Below, piece by piece: positions 20,222 through 28,817 of a stretch of 33,980 bases of DNA (its first letter is position 1; every line of letters begins with the position of its first letter). The position numbers were made by a program, and so were the translations under genes. The notes beneath the pieces were generated by a model that had not been told where the DNA came from, did no database searches, and was given only the letters and a program-made list of their open reading frames with translations. The stretch is from Deinococcus piscis (lineage in GTDB: Bacteria; Deinococcota; Deinococci; Deinococcales; Deinococcaceae), in assembly GCF_014653275.1 (NCBI RefSeq), contig NZ_BNAL01000029.1:1-33980 (forward strand), written 5' to 3'.

Positions 20222-21493
20222 ATGCAAGACATCCGCTTTATCCGTGAACATCCTGACACCGTCCGTAAGGCGATTGCCGACAAGTTCGTGACCCTGGACC
20301 TGGATGAGGTGCTGGCAGCTGACCGCGCTGTGCTGGAACTGCGCCAGCAGGTGGAAACTCTGCAAGCCGAGCGCAACGCCAACGCCAAGCTGGTCCCCAA
20401 GGCCAGCGCCGAGGACCGCCCGGCCCTGATTGGCAAGGGCAAAGAACTGGGTGTGCAGCTTGCCGAATTGGAACCCCAGCTCCGCGAACAGGAAGAGGCG
20501 CTGCGTGCCCTGCTGCTGCGGGTGCCCAACGTGCCCCATGAATCGGCCCCAGTGGGCCCCAGCGACGACGACAACGCCGAACTGCGCCGCGAGGGTCAGC
20601 TGCCCAGCTTTGACTTTGAACCGTTGGACCACGTGGACCTGCTGGCATTGCAGGGCTGGTCCGACCCTGAGCGGGTGGCCCGCGTGTCCGGCAGCCGCTC
20701 GTATTTGCTCAGAGGCGAAGCGGCCCGCCTGGAACTGGCGATTCTGACTTTCGCGCTGGATTTCCTGGCCGAGCGCGGCATGGAGCCGCTCAGCACCACC
20801 GCCCTGGTGCGCCCCGAAACCCTAACCGCCACCGGCCATTTCCCTGGCGGCGAGGACCAGGTGTACCGCCTGGAGGGCGAGGAGCTGATGCTGGCCGGGA
20901 CCAGCGAAGTGCCGATCAACTCGCTGTACGCTGGCGAAATCCTGGGCGAAAGCGACCTGCCGCTGGCCTTTGCAGGCTTCAGCGCCGCGTTCCGCTCCGA
21001 AGCGGGCAGCGCAGGGCGCGACGTGCGCGGCCTGATCCGGGTGCATGAGTTCCGCAAAGTGGAGCAGTATGTGATTTGCCGCCCCGAAGACGGCATGGCC
21101 TGGTTCGAGCGGATCCTGGCGAACGCCGAAGGGATCTTGCAGGCGCTCGAACTGCCCTACCGGGTGGTGCAGAACTCTACCGGCGACATGGGCCTGGGCA
21201 AGCACCTGATGATGGACATCGAAACCTGGGTGCCCAGCGAAGAAAAGTACCGCGAAACCCACTCCTGCTCGTACCTGACGGACTGGCAGGCCCGCCGCAC
21301 CGGCCTGCGCTTCAAGGGCGCGGACGGCAAGCCGCAATTCGCGCATACCCTCAATAACACCGGCATCGCCAGCCCGCGCATTCTGGTGCCCTTCTTGGAA
21401 AACCACCAGCAGGCGGACGGCACCGTGCGGATTCCGGCGGCGCTGCAACCCTATCTGGGCGGCAAAGCGGTGATTGGTCAGCCCCGGCGCTAA
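20222..21493 (+). CDS. serS: Seryl-tRNA synthetase
   Basis: SerRS charges tRNA(Ser) (and tRNA(Sec) where present) with serine. At 423 aa it is full length. The N-terminal tRNA-binding coiled coil spans about 25-105 (rich in Glu, Ala, Leu and Gln). The class II catalytic core follows: TSEVPINSLYAGEIL with the TxE loop, motif 2 FRSEAGSAGRDVRGLIRVHEFRKVE, and motif 3 with ASPRILVPFLENHQ and the closing Arg. The ATG at 20222 is preceded by AAGGAG at 20212-20217. It follows gatC after 86 bases and may share the gatC promoter. No T-box leader is seen. Confidence 0.97.
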   Translation: MQDIRFIREHPDTVRKAIADKFVTLDLDEVLAADRAVLELRQQVETLQAERNANAKLVPKASAEDRPALIGKGKELGVQLAELEPQLREQEEALRALLLRVPNVPHESAPVGPSDDDNAELRREGQLPSFDFEPLDHVDLLALQGWSDPERVARVSGSRSYLLRGEAARLELAILTFALDFLAERGMEPLSTTALVRPETLTATGHFPGGEDQVYRLEGEELMLAGTSEVPINSLYAGEILGESDLPLAFAGFSAAFRSEAGSAGRDVRGLIRVHEFRKVEQYVICRPEDGMAWFERILANAEGILQALELPYRVVQNSTGDMGLGKHLMMDIETWVPSEEKYRETHSCSYLTDWQARRTGLRFKGADGKPQFAHTLNNTGIASPRILVPFLENHQQADGTVRIPAALQPYLGGKAVIGQPRR

Positions 21494-21535
21494 GGCCCGT
21501 TAAGGCCGCGTCACTCTCCAGTCAGACACCTGAAC

Positions 21536-21541
21536 TACCTT
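21536..21541 (+). promoter_or_regulatory. -10 box for leaderless secreted protein gene
   Basis: TACCTT is followed by 6 bases and the ATG at 21548. Confidence 0.45.
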
Positions 21542-21547
21542 ACGGGC

Positions 21548-22090
21548 ATGAGACAACTCGTGCCCGTTTTGGCTTTGGTTACTCTTGGCTCCGCCGCCGC
21601 TGGGGCTGCACCTGCCAGCTGGCTGGGACAAAAGGTAGACCCAGCCGGGACCGCTTTTTGCCGCACCCACGGCTGCACACTGGTAGAGGTGCGCCGGAAC
21701 GGTGAGGGCACGATGGGCTGGCACGACGGCACGCGGCGCAGCTACCGCCTCAAGGATGGCAGCCGCGTAGAAGTGGACGTGCGCCCGCAGGGCTGGATCA
21801 GCAACGCCTTCCTGTTCACCGGAGGCCAGCCGCAGCCGGGCGGCATGTCCGTCATGAACCCAGCCCACTACCCGCTGGCCGCCGAGTTCCTAAGTGCTGT
21901 GACGGGCCGCCGCTTCAGCGCCGAGAAGATTGCCGCCTACCAGCGGGCCGGGGCAGCGCTGAACAACCCAGAGGCGTACGGCCCCACCGCGCCGCTCTCA
22001 CACTGGACCACGCCGGGCGGCCTACCGTACAAGGCCCGCTGCGGTATCAACAGCCAGGTGGGCGTTTGGGCTGGCTGGCGGCAGGCATAA
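21548..22090 (+). CDS. Secreted hypothetical protein, 180 aa
   Basis: I do not recognise a family. Residues 1-21 form a classical signal peptide (basic start, Val/Leu core, GAA cleavage region), so the mature protein should be exported. The mature part has three Cys residues (two near 38-43, one near 165), small beta-strand patterns, and aromatic or Gly residues around WISNAFLFTGGQPQPGG. It has no membrane segment after the signal. The gene has its own -10 box and is followed 14 bases later by the DinB-like gene, which also has its own box. Confidence 0.7.
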   Translation: MRQLVPVLALVTLGSAAAGAAPASWLGQKVDPAGTAFCRTHGCTLVEVRRNGEGTMGWHDGTRRSYRLKDGSRVEVDVRPQGWISNAFLFTGGQPQPGGMSVMNPAHYPLAAEFLSAVTGRRFSAEKIAAYQRAGAALNNPEAYGPTAPLSHWTTPGGLPYKARCGINSQVGVWAGWRQA

Positions 22091-22092
22091 AC

Positions 22093-22098
22093 TAGACT
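22093..22098 (+). promoter_or_regulatory. -10 box for leaderless DinB-like gene
   Basis: TAGACT is followed by 6 bases and the ATG at 22105. Confidence 0.55.
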
Positions 22099-22104
22099 GC
22101 CTCC

Positions 22105-22635
22105 ATGACTGCACCCCAACCTCTCCAAGATCCTGCCGTGCTGCGCCAGTTTGGCGCCAGTCCCGCCGAAGTGCAGACCGCCCTGCGCACTCAGCTGGAA
22201 GCCTTCGAGGCCGAGCTGCGTGCCCGTGAGGATGACTGGACCGCCACCCAGCCGGGCCGCGATTGGTCGCCCGCCCAGGAAGCCGAGCACGTGGTAAAGA
22301 TCAATACCGGCATTATCCGGCTGCTGGGGCTACTGCTCTCGGACCGCGAGTTGCGCCCCCTGCCCCAGACCCCCGGCGTGCTTAGAGATGGCAAGCGGCA
22401 GGCCCCTGCACACAGCCTGCCCAGCGAAACCGGCTTGCCTTGGGCGGGTTGGCAAACGGTATGGAGCGAACACCGCACGGCATTGGAAGCTGTGGCGGCT
22501 GATGTCCGCGAGACGCCGGGCCGCACCGCCTGGCATCCCTACTTTGGGGAGCTGGACGCCCTCAATTGGCTGCGGATGGTGACCGCGCACCTGCACAGCC
22601 ACCGCGCACTTCTAGAGCGCAGCCGAAGGGGCTAA
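22105..22635 (+). CDS. DinB-like four-helix protein
   Basis: The 176-aa product looks like a DinB/YfiT-type metalloprotein, a four-helix bundle with a three-His metal site (not the DinB DNA polymerase). Evidence is the helical pattern throughout, WSPAQEAEHVVKIN (about 54-67) with the first His, and the C-terminal HLHSHRALLERS cluster, which fits the remaining ligands. Members include thiol-S-transferases and many unassigned stress proteins; the family is expanded in Deinococcus. The specific reaction is unknown. It is convergent with the DUF4403-like gene, only 7 bases apart, with no terminator visible between. Confidence 0.75.
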   Translation: MTAPQPLQDPAVLRQFGASPAEVQTALRTQLEAFEAELRAREDDWTATQPGRDWSPAQEAEHVVKINTGIIRLLGLLLSDRELRPLPQTPGVLRDGKRQAPAHSLPSETGLPWAGWQTVWSEHRTALEAVAADVRETPGRTAWHPYFGELDALNWLRMVTAHLHSHRALLERSRRG

Positions 22636-22642
22636 CCCCAGC

Positions 22643-24142
22643 TCAGGGCTGGCCTAGCAGCTGACCCGCGTCCACCAGCACGTCCAGGGCACCGTCGGCT
22701 GCGGCAGTGACTTGCAACCCTTGTGGGGTCACACGCAAGTCGTTCAGCCGCAGCTCGCCCACGTCACCGCGCAGGCGCAGGCCCGGCAGCGGCGAGTAGG
22801 GCAGCTGGGCCGTCAGCGAGTCTTCCAGCCCATCCAGGCGCGGCCCCAGGTCAAAGCGGGCACTGCGGGCCAGATAAGCTTCCAGCCGGGCGTCGGCCAG
22901 CAGGCCCAGTAAGCGGCTGCTCAGGCCTTCATCACGGGTGGTCACCTGCACGTTTTCCAGGGTCACCACCCGTCCGCCGGGCCGCAGCCAAGGCCGCCCG
23001 CTGATATCGGCTGTGACGCTCTGGCTCAGGCCCAAGCCACTCAGGCTCAGCTGGGCTGTGAGGTTCAGGCGCTGCTCAGCGCTCAGGCCAGTGACTTCCA
23101 GGCGGTCCAGGCGAAGCTGCGGAGCCAGGGCACCGCCAGGGAGCCGCAGGGCCAGCAGTTCCTTCTGAGCCGCCGCTGTCGCCAACGCCGACAGTTCGGC
23201 AAACGGCAGCAGAATCGGCACCCGCAGATGTAGTTCGCTCGGCGCGGACTGCGCGGTCATGTTCAGGGTGGGCAGCGGCGCACTCACCGGGCGCGTGACC
23301 GGCGGCTGGCCCAGCTCGGCGCGCAAGTAGCCCTCGGCTTGCAGGGTCAGGTGCAGAGCGTCGTCACGCAGGCCCAACCCCGCCACCGTGAGCGACTGCG
23401 GCATGACCTGGGCGTAGGCTGGACCTGTACCACTGCCTTGCAGGGGCAGTGGCCAGGGCTGGCCTACCTGCGCCCACAGCGCCTGCGCCCGCGAGCGCAG
23501 CGCCGCCGACTCACTCACAGCACGGGCCACTTCCTGCGTGACCCGCGTGAGCTGTGCCCGCACAGCACTTTCGGCCAGGGTGGCCACGCTCAGGCGAGTA
23601 CCCGGCACCAGCTCTATGGCCAGGGGGTCGGTCCAGCGCAGTTCGCTGCTCACCTGCGCTCCAGCTTCCCAGTCAGGCCGAATGTAGGGCTTGACCTTCA
23701 GCCGCACGGTGGCCTCGCCGCCAAAATCACGGGTCAGCGTACTTTCTAGCCGCCCTGCCCAGGACGCTCCAGAGAGCTCAGGCCGCACGCTGAAGTGAGC
23801 GCTCAATGGAACTTCCAGCTCCAGGATGTCCGGCTCGGCGCTAGGCACGATGCGGATATCACCCTGGCGCACCACCGCGCCGCGAATGTGAATGCCGGCG
23901 CGCCCTCCCAGGACCCGCTGGTCCTGCTGCACGCGGGCGAACTCGCGGGGAATACGCGCATTGACCGCTTCGCGCACGCCGGAGAGCGGCACGGTGACAG
24001 GCAAGCTGAGGCTGGACAGCGGCAGCGGAGTTGCCTGCGGTGGGCTGGCCGGGGGCGGCGGGGTCAGGTTGTCATGGGGAGAGGACACCTTCCACACTAC
24101 CCCCGCACCGGTCAGTGCTGCGCCTGCCAAAAGGATGACCAA
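22643..24142 (-). CDS. Envelope protein, DUF4403-like
   Basis: The 499-aa product has one N-terminal membrane anchor (about 1-18), a Pro-rich linker (25-42), and a long region of alternating beta-strands out to the C-terminus. That pattern, and phrases such as LSLPVTVPLSGVREAVNARIP at the start of the domain, suggest DUF4403, whose function is unknown. It should sit outside the inner membrane. The start is uncertain: an in-frame stop sits two codons before a TTG at 24142, and there is no Shine-Dalgarno, so TTG with coupling to the gene ending 20 bases upstream is my best choice. It is the last gene of the LptF/LptG-type operon, which suggests an envelope lipid or surface-assembly role by context. 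Confidence 0.75.
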   Translation of the reverse strand: MVILLAGAALTGAGVVWKVSSPHDNLTPPPPASPPQATPLPLSSLSLPVTVPLSGVREAVNARIPREFARVQQDQRVLGGRAGIHIRGAVVRQGDIRIVPSAEPDILELEVPLSAHFSVRPELSGASWAGRLESTLTRDFGGEATVRLKVKPYIRPDWEAGAQVSSELRWTDPLAIELVPGTRLSVATLAESAVRAQLTRVTQEVARAVSESAALRSRAQALWAQVGQPWPLPLQGSGTGPAYAQVMPQSLTVAGLGLRDDALHLTLQAEGYLRAELGQPPVTRPVSAPLPTLNMTAQSAPSELHLRVPILLPFAELSALATAAAQKELLALRLPGGALAPQLRLDRLEVTGLSAEQRLNLTAQLSLSGLGLSQSVTADISGRPWLRPGGRVVTLENVQVTTRDEGLSSRLLGLLADARLEAYLARSARFDLGPRLDGLEDSLTAQLPYSPLPGLRLRGDVGELRLNDLRVTPQGLQVTAAADGALDVLVDAGQLLGQP

Positions 24143-24162
24143 AGGCTACCGCCACGCACGGT

Positions 24163-25329
24163 TTACTGGCGGCTGGCCAGCCACAGCAGCAGCGCCCCGG
24201 CCAGCAGCGCAATCACATCGGGACCGAAAGCCGCAACTGGCGCGGGCAGGGCACCGTTTTCACCCATGACCCGGAACACGCTCCAAGTGGCGTAGTACGC
24301 AAAGGACAGCAGCAGCGCCCATACCAGCCCCAGATTCAGGCCCGAGCGGAAGGTGTAGAGCGCCAGGCTGACCGCAAAGAAGGCCAGGGCCAGCGCCGAG
24401 AGCGGCTGCGCGAATTTGCGGTACAGCGCCGTAAAGTCGCCCGGCGAGCGAATGCCGCTTTCGCGGTAGCCGTCGGTGCGATCCTTGAGTGTGCCCAGCG
24501 GCAGATAAAAGGGGTCCAGGCCAGTGCCTCCATCAAAGCTGGCCTGCACATCCTGCACAGGCAGCTGCCCGGTCTCAAAAGTCAGCACGGTCACCGGACG
24601 CGCCCCCTGATACGACACCCGCTGGCCGCCGCGCAGCTCCAGCACGTTGCTGCCTTCAGCCAGCACACCTTCGCGGGCCGTGATCACTTCGCGGGGCGGC
24701 AGGCCCGGCTGCATGGTCACAATCCGCAGGTTGTGCAGGGTGCCGTCCTCGCCCACGCTGCCTACGCTGATGGCGCGGTCCAGGGCGTCGCGCAGCACCA
24801 GGCCGCCGCCCGCCGTCTGCGCCAACCCAATCACGCGGGGGTTGTCCAGCACGATCTGGCGCTGCACACTTTGGGCCTGCACCTTGGCACGGGTCACCAG
24901 CACTTCGTTGATGCCGAACGACAGCAGCGTGACCAGACCTGCCAACAGCAACACAGGCCGGAACAGCGTGGTGCCGGGAATGCCGCCTGAGAGCGCCGCC
25001 TTGATTTCGCTGTCACCGCTCAGGCGTGATAGTCCCAGCAGCGCCGCGAACATCAGGGCCAGCGGCAGCCCAAATGCCATCGCTTCGGGCACGTTCAGCG
25101 CCAGCAGCTGCGCCACCAGCGCGGGACTGGCTCCTTTGGCAAGCAGTGGGGCCAGCACATCTTCCAGACCCTTGAGCATCAGCAGGACAATCAGCGCACT
25201 GAGGGCCGCCACCAGCAGCGGCAGAATTTCTGCCAGGATATACACCTCAAAGCGTTTCAGTCCCACGCTCCATTCGGAACGGGAGCGGGCTTCCCGCCTC
25301 TCGCCCTGGCCCTGAGCTCCCTGAATCAC
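24163..25329 (-). CDS. LptF/LptG-family permease (YjgP/YjgQ), second copy
   Basis: This is a membrane subunit of the LptF/LptG type, which in Gram-negatives forms the LptB2FG extractor that lifts LPS from the inner membrane. The 388-aa product has the family layout: two N-terminal membrane helices (about 20-45 and 60-90), a third near 105-125, a large beta-rich outer domain (about 130-285), and three C-terminal helices (about 300-388). SGDSEIKAALSGG is the family's cytosolic coupling-helix motif. The start is GTG at 25329, overlapping the stop of the upstream permease as GTGA, so the two are coupled. The open frame continues upstream but reads as non-protein. Confidence 0.9.
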   Translation of the reverse strand: MIQGAQGQGERREARSRSEWSVGLKRFEVYILAEILPLLVAALSALIVLLMLKGLEDVLAPLLAKGASPALVAQLLALNVPEAMAFGLPLALMFAALLGLSRLSGDSEIKAALSGGIPGTTLFRPVLLLAGLVTLLSFGINEVLVTRAKVQAQSVQRQIVLDNPRVIGLAQTAGGGLVLRDALDRAISVGSVGEDGTLHNLRIVTMQPGLPPREVITAREGVLAEGSNVLELRGGQRVSYQGARPVTVLTFETGQLPVQDVQASFDGGTGLDPFYLPLGTLKDRTDGYRESGIRSPGDFTALYRKFAQPLSALALAFFAVSLALYTFRSGLNLGLVWALLLSFAYYATWSVFRVMGENGALPAPVAAFGPDVIALLAGALLLWLASRQ

Positions 25330-26369
25330 CGTAGCCTCCAGGCAAGCGCAGCGGCCAGCACCAGGAAAATCAGGTTGGGCAGCCAGGCCACCAGCGCCGG
25401 CGTCAGGGCACCCCCAGCCGCCAGTTGCGGCCCCAGCGTCCAGGGCACGTAATACACCACAATGACCAGCAACACGGCAGCAAATGCCCAGGCCCGGTTC
25501 GGCATCAGCAGGCCCAGCAAGCCCGCCGCCAGCGCAAAAATCATGGCGGTAAAGGAATCGGCCGTGCGGCCAGCCAGCTGATGCTCTAGCGTGCGGCGCT
25601 CGGCCCCTTGCAACGTGGGATCGCCGAGGTCCGCACGCAACTGGGCGCTGCTTAGCTGGTTGGCTTCGGGGCGGGGCGGGGCCAGCGTGTCGGTCTGGGC
25701 AAACGTCAGCGGTTCGGCGCTCGGCTGGGGAGCTTCGCCGGGGCGCGTGACCCAGGCGTCCGTCAGCGTCCAAGTCTGATCAGCGGTGTTCCAGGTGCCG
25801 CTGTCAGCAGTAATCACCTCGTCGCCGCGCTGCACCATCACACCGGCCAGCAGGGCCTGCTGCGGCTCCTCACCGCTGGCCACCCGCCCGGCGTAGAACA
25901 GCGTCTCCCCTTCTGAGTAGGCATACATTTCCCGTGTGGGCGGCTCGGGGGTCATGCCGTAGATGTCGTACCAGGCGTCGTACCAGCGGGCATTGGCCCA
26001 GGGTGCCACCCACCCGGAGTTCCAGAAAGTCAGCGCGCCGACCAGCAAAAAAGGCAGCGCCAGCGGCCACACCAGCGACAGCGGACGCACGCCCGCCGCG
26101 TACATCGCCTTGATTTCGCTGTCGCCCTGCATCCGCCCGAACGACAGCAGCACTGCGAACGGCACCGCCAGCACCAGCGAGCGGTTCAGCAGTGTGGGGA
26201 AGTTGTACAGCAGCGTGGACAGCGCCTGCTGCGGCGTGGCGTTGTAGTCCAGAAATGCCCCTGCCGTCAGGCTGATAACATCGGTCATCTGGAGTACCAC
26301 AAACAACAGAAAACCCATCACATACCACTTCAGTACGTCAAGCAGGATGTAACGGGTCAGTCTGGGCAT
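25326..26369 (-). CDS. LptF/LptG-family permease (YjgP/YjgQ), first copy
   Basis: The 347-aa product pairs with the downstream permease. It has N-terminal membrane helices (about 15-40 and 55-80), then the coupling motif QGDSEIKAMYAAG, a third helix, and an outer beta domain (about 125-255). The C-terminal helices are at about 265-345, with the ADSFTAMIFALAAGLLGLLMPN stretch. The start is fixed by a TACAAT box 7 bases upstream. It is the first gene of a three-gene operon (this, LptG-like, DUF4403-like). No LptB ATPase is in the window. Deinococcus is generally held to lack LPS, so the cargo may be another lipid or glycolipid. Confidence 0.9.
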   Translation of the reverse strand: MPRLTRYILLDVLKWYVMGFLLFVVLQMTDVISLTAGAFLDYNATPQQALSTLLYNFPTLLNRSLVLAVPFAVLLSFGRMQGDSEIKAMYAAGVRPLSLVWPLALPFLLVGALTFWNSGWVAPWANARWYDAWYDIYGMTPEPPTREMYAYSEGETLFYAGRVASGEEPQQALLAGVMVQRGDEVITADSGTWNTADQTWTLTDAWVTRPGEAPQPSAEPLTFAQTDTLAPPRPEANQLSSAQLRADLGDPTLQGAERRTLEHQLAGRTADSFTAMIFALAAGLLGLLMPNRAWAFAAVLLVIVVYYVPWTLGPQLAAGGALTPALVAWLPNLIFLVLAAALAWRLR

Positions 26370-26376
26370 TGCTCAC

Positions 26377-26382
26377 ATTGTA
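26377..26382 (-). promoter_or_regulatory. -10 box for the leaderless LptF-like operon
   Basis: TACAAT on the minus strand is followed by 7 bases and the ATG at 26369. Confidence 0.65.
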
Positions 26383-26421
26383 GGCGCAGCAGATGAGAAG
26401 GCTCTAGAGACTGGCAAGGAG

Positions 26422-26445
26422 AGAGGGACGGCCAACTATCCCTCT
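26422..26445 (-). terminator. Possible obgE terminator hairpin
   Basis: AGAGGGA and TCCCTCT form a perfect 7-bp stem with a 10-base loop, 12 bases after the obgE stop. The bases after it on the minus strand are CTCCTTG, so the T run is poor. Confidence 0.4.
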
Positions 26446-26457
26446 ACACCGCTGGTC

Positions 26458-27759
26458 TCAGCTCTCGTCCTCGTAATACTCGAAGCGGAAGGTCCCGATT
26501 TCCACCGTGTCGCCTTCACGGGCACCGGCACGCTTGAGGGCGTTGTTCAGGCCCTGGCGCTTGAACAGGTTCGCCAGGTACTCGGCGGCGTCCTCAATGT
26601 GGCGGGCAAAGCGCACCAGCTTGTCCTCGAAGCCGCCGCCATGCACGGTCCAGATGCGCTCGTTCTCTTCGCCCTCGCCGGCATCTTCCTCGTGGAACTC
26701 GATCCGCAGCGGTTCTTCGCGCACGGTGTCTTCTTCCACTTCCAGCGAGTGGGTCTGCGCCCACAACTCGCGGCTGGGCAACAGGTCAAAAATGGTGGCC
26801 CGCAGGTCGTCCAGGCCCTGGCCTTCTTTGGCGCTGACGGGCAGCACTGCCATGCCGAACTCGGCGGCCAGGTCGTCTTCCACCATCAGGGCGATGTCTG
26901 CTTCGACCAGTTCAACCTTATTCAGCGCAATCAGGGCCGGGGCGTCCAGCAGCTGCGGGTCGTAGGAGCGCAGCTCGGCCATCAACTGGCGCAGTTCCTC
27001 CACTGGGTTGACGGTCACGTCCAGCACGAACACCAGCAAGCGGGTGCGGCTGATGTGGCGCAGGAATTCCAGTCCCAGGCCCTTGCCTTCGCTGGCCCCC
27101 TCAATAATGCCGGGGATGTCAGCCAGTGTGAAGCGCTCATCGCCGCCCCGCTGCTCCACTACGCCCAGGTTGGGGCTGAGCGTCGTAAACGGATAATCAG
27201 CAATGCCGGGCTTGGCGTTGCTGAGTGCGGCCAGCAGACTACTTTTGCCCGCGTTGGGGTAGCCCACCAGGCCCACGTCGGCAATCAGGCGCAGCTCCAG
27301 CCGCAGCCGCCGCTTCTGGCCGGGAATCCCCAGCTCAGCGAAGCGGGGGGCCTGCCGGGTCGAGCTGACGAAGGTTGAGTTGCCACGCCCTCCCGCGCCG
27401 CCACGGGCGACCACTTTTTCCTGCCCAGGCTCGGTCAGGTCGGCCACCACGCGGCCCGTGTCGCGGTCAAAAGCAGTGGTGCCCACCGGCACGTCAATCC
27501 ACAGGTCTTCGCCGTCACGGCCCTGGCGCAGTCGGCCCTCGCCGTAGCGGCCATTTTCAGCCTTGAACTTGCGCTTGCCGACCATGCGTTCCAGCGACTC
27601 CACGCCCTCGGTGGCGCGCAGAATCACGCTGCCGCCGCGCCCGCCGTGACCGCCGTCGGGGCCGCCTTTTTCCAAGTATTTCTCGCGGTGAAAGCTCATG
27701 GCACCGTCGCCACCGTTGCCTGCGGCCACTTCTATTTCTAGGGTATCTCTAAAAGCCAT
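26458..27759 (-). CDS. obgE: Obg GTPase (CgtA/ObgE)
   Basis: Obg is an essential GTPase that binds the 50S subunit during assembly and links ribosome production to stress and growth. The 433-aa protein has all three parts. First comes the glycine-rich Obg fold (1-158: [29 protein letters not shown]). The G domain follows (about 159-330: G1 [13 protein letters not shown] for G3, NKVE for G4, SAKEG for G5). Last is a C-terminal OCT domain (about 350-433) ending in EYYEDES. AAGGGAG at 27766-27772 sits 6 bases before the ATG. It lies downstream of rplU-rpmA, as in many bacteria, but a hairpin and an inverted repeat intervene, so it may have its own promoter. Confidence 0.97.
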   Translation of the reverse strand: MAFRDTLEIEVAAGNGGDGAMSFHREKYLEKGGPDGGHGGRGGSVILRATEGVESLERMVGKRKFKAENGRYGEGRLRQGRDGEDLWIDVPVGTTAFDRDTGRVVADLTEPGQEKVVARGGAGGRGNSTFVSSTRQAPRFAELGIPGQKRRLRLELRLIADVGLVGYPNAGKSSLLAALSNAKPGIADYPFTTLSPNLGVVEQRGGDERFTLADIPGIIEGASEGKGLGLEFLRHISRTRLLVFVLDVTVNPVEELRQLMAELRSYDPQLLDAPALIALNKVELVEADIALMVEDDLAAEFGMAVLPVSAKEGQGLDDLRATIFDLLPSRELWAQTHSLEVEEDTVREEPLRIEFHEEDAGEGEENERIWTVHGGGFEDKLVRFARHIEDAAEYLANLFKRQGLNNALKRAGAREGDTVEIGTFRFEYYEDES

Positions 27760-27791
27760 TTGCTGCTCCCTTCAGTGAGGTCAAGAGTTGA

Positions 27792-27838
27792 TGGTAGATG
27801 GTGGACGGACGGCTCTATCATCCATCACCCATCTACCA
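27792..27838. repeat. Inverted repeat of GATGG-type units between rpmA and obgE
   Basis: TGGTAGATGG (27792-27801) and CCATCTACCA (27829-27838) are perfect inverted arms around 27 bases that contain further GATGG/CCATC units. The repetitive character suggests a dispersed intergenic repeat. Confidence 0.6.
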
Positions 27839-27853
27839 CCACGGCGCTGCGAC

Positions 27854-27895
27854 GCAAAAGAGGAGCCAGGGCAGATGCCAGCTGACTCCCCTCTT
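27854..27895 (-). terminator. Probable terminator of rplU-rpmA
   Basis: On the minus strand AAGAGG (27895-27890) pairs with CCTCTT (27863-27858), extended by nearby GGAG/CTCC, and is followed by TT. The hairpin is 31 bases past the rpmA stop. Confidence 0.55.
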
Positions 27896-27925
27896 CTGTG
27901 CCCAACTTATTCTGGGCCGCAGCGC

Positions 27926-28174
27926 TTACTCGACGCTGATAAAGCGGCCCTTGCCGCCACGGTCACTAAACACAACTTGTCCGTCCACCAGGGCGAACAG
28001 GGTGTGGTCGCGGCCCATGCCCACGTTGGGGCCAGCCTTGAACTTGGTGCCGCGCTGACGGACCAGGATGTTACCGGCCAGCACTTTTTCGCCGCCGAAC
28101 TTCTTCACGCCCAGGTACTTGGGGTTGCTGTCGCGTCCGTTCTTGGACGAACCTACGCCTTTTTTGTGTGCCAT
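27926..28174 (-). CDS. rpmA: 50S ribosomal protein L27
   Basis: L27 sits near the peptidyl-transferase centre, its N-terminus reaching the tRNA ends. The 82-aa sequence begins [16 protein letters not shown] and contains the conserved [24 protein letters not shown] and HTLFALVDG, with no cleaved N-terminal extension of the Firmicutes kind. AAGGAG at 28183-28188 lies 8 bases before the ATG. It follows rplU by 25 bases in one operon. Confidence 0.98.
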   Translation of the reverse strand: MAHKKGVGSSKNGRDSNPKYLGVKKFGGEKVLAGNILVRQRGTKFKAGPNVGMGRDHTLFALVDGQVVFSDRGGKGRFISVE

Positions 28175-28199
28175 TTCAAAGTCTCCTTAGAGGGAAAAA

Positions 28200-28502
28200 T
28201 CAGGCCTTGATGCCGGTGATACGGATCGCGGTGTAGCTCTGGCGGTGGCCGGTGCGGCGGCGGTACTGGATGCCGCTCTTGTACTTGCGCACGTAAATCT
28301 TTTCGCCGCGGCCATGTCCGACCACTTCAGCGTTCACGGTGTACTTGCCAGCGTCTTCGCCAAAAGCCACTTGCTCGCCGCCCACCAGGACAGGGGTAAA
28401 GTCCAGCTTGTCACCGGCTTCGCCCTGGAGGCTCTCCACGCGGACGACGTCGCCTTCCTGCACGCGGTACTGCTTACCACCGCTCTTGATAATTGCAAAC
28501 AT
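28200..28502 (-). CDS. rplU: 50S ribosomal protein L21
   Basis: L21 binds 23S rRNA in the large subunit. The 100-aa product begins MFAIIKSGGKQYRVQEGD, as the family does, and ends with the basic KYKSGIQYRRRTGHRQSYTAIRITGI. The start is unambiguous: AGGAGGAA at 28508-28515 lies 5 bases upstream. The frame stays open for another 58 codons upstream, but that sequence is not part of L21. It is the first gene of rplU-rpmA and has a long leader (see 28503-28817). Confidence 0.98.
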   Translation of the reverse strand: MFAIIKSGGKQYRVQEGDVVRVESLQGEAGDKLDFTPVLVGGEQVAFGEDAGKYTVNAEVVGHGRGEKIYVRKYKSGIQYRRRTGHRQSYTAIRITGIKA

Positions 28503-28817
28503 CTTTCTTCCTCCTGCTGCGCTGCCGCTGTGCTCCCTAGTCCGCTTGTGAATTTCGGTCAGGGTGCCCCCTCCGTCTGACTCGGCCTGTAACGAAGTGT
28601 TCACCAATAGATGCTCACCACAGGCGCGGACACTGGGCAGGGCCAACTTGTATCGGGCGCAGGCGTATAGCCCCACCTATGCGGGGCAACCGAAGGGGAA
28701 TTTTATCATGGGGGCAGGGGCCAGAGCAACCGCGTCCGCCCCTGCTCAGCGGGCAGGAGTGAGCGATGGACGGCAGAGGCCGGAACCCTGCGCCCGCAGC
28801 CCACGTATAGGGGCCTG
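28503..28817. other. Divergent intergenic region with the rplU leader
   Basis: No gene is seen. On the minus side it holds a leader of about 190 bases for rplU with a GCCCC/GGGGC hairpin (28670-28674 and 28683-28687), and a promoter candidate at 28700-28729. On the plus side TATAGG at 28806-28811 lies 6 bases before the DUF1232 gene start, a weaker -10-like box. Confidence 0.5.
28700..28729 (-). promoter_or_regulatory. Candidate promoter for rplU-rpmA
   Basis: On the minus strand TTGCTC (28729-28724) and TAAAAT (28705-28700) are 18 bases apart. TAAAAT matches the -10 consensus at five of six positions. Confidence 0.5.
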
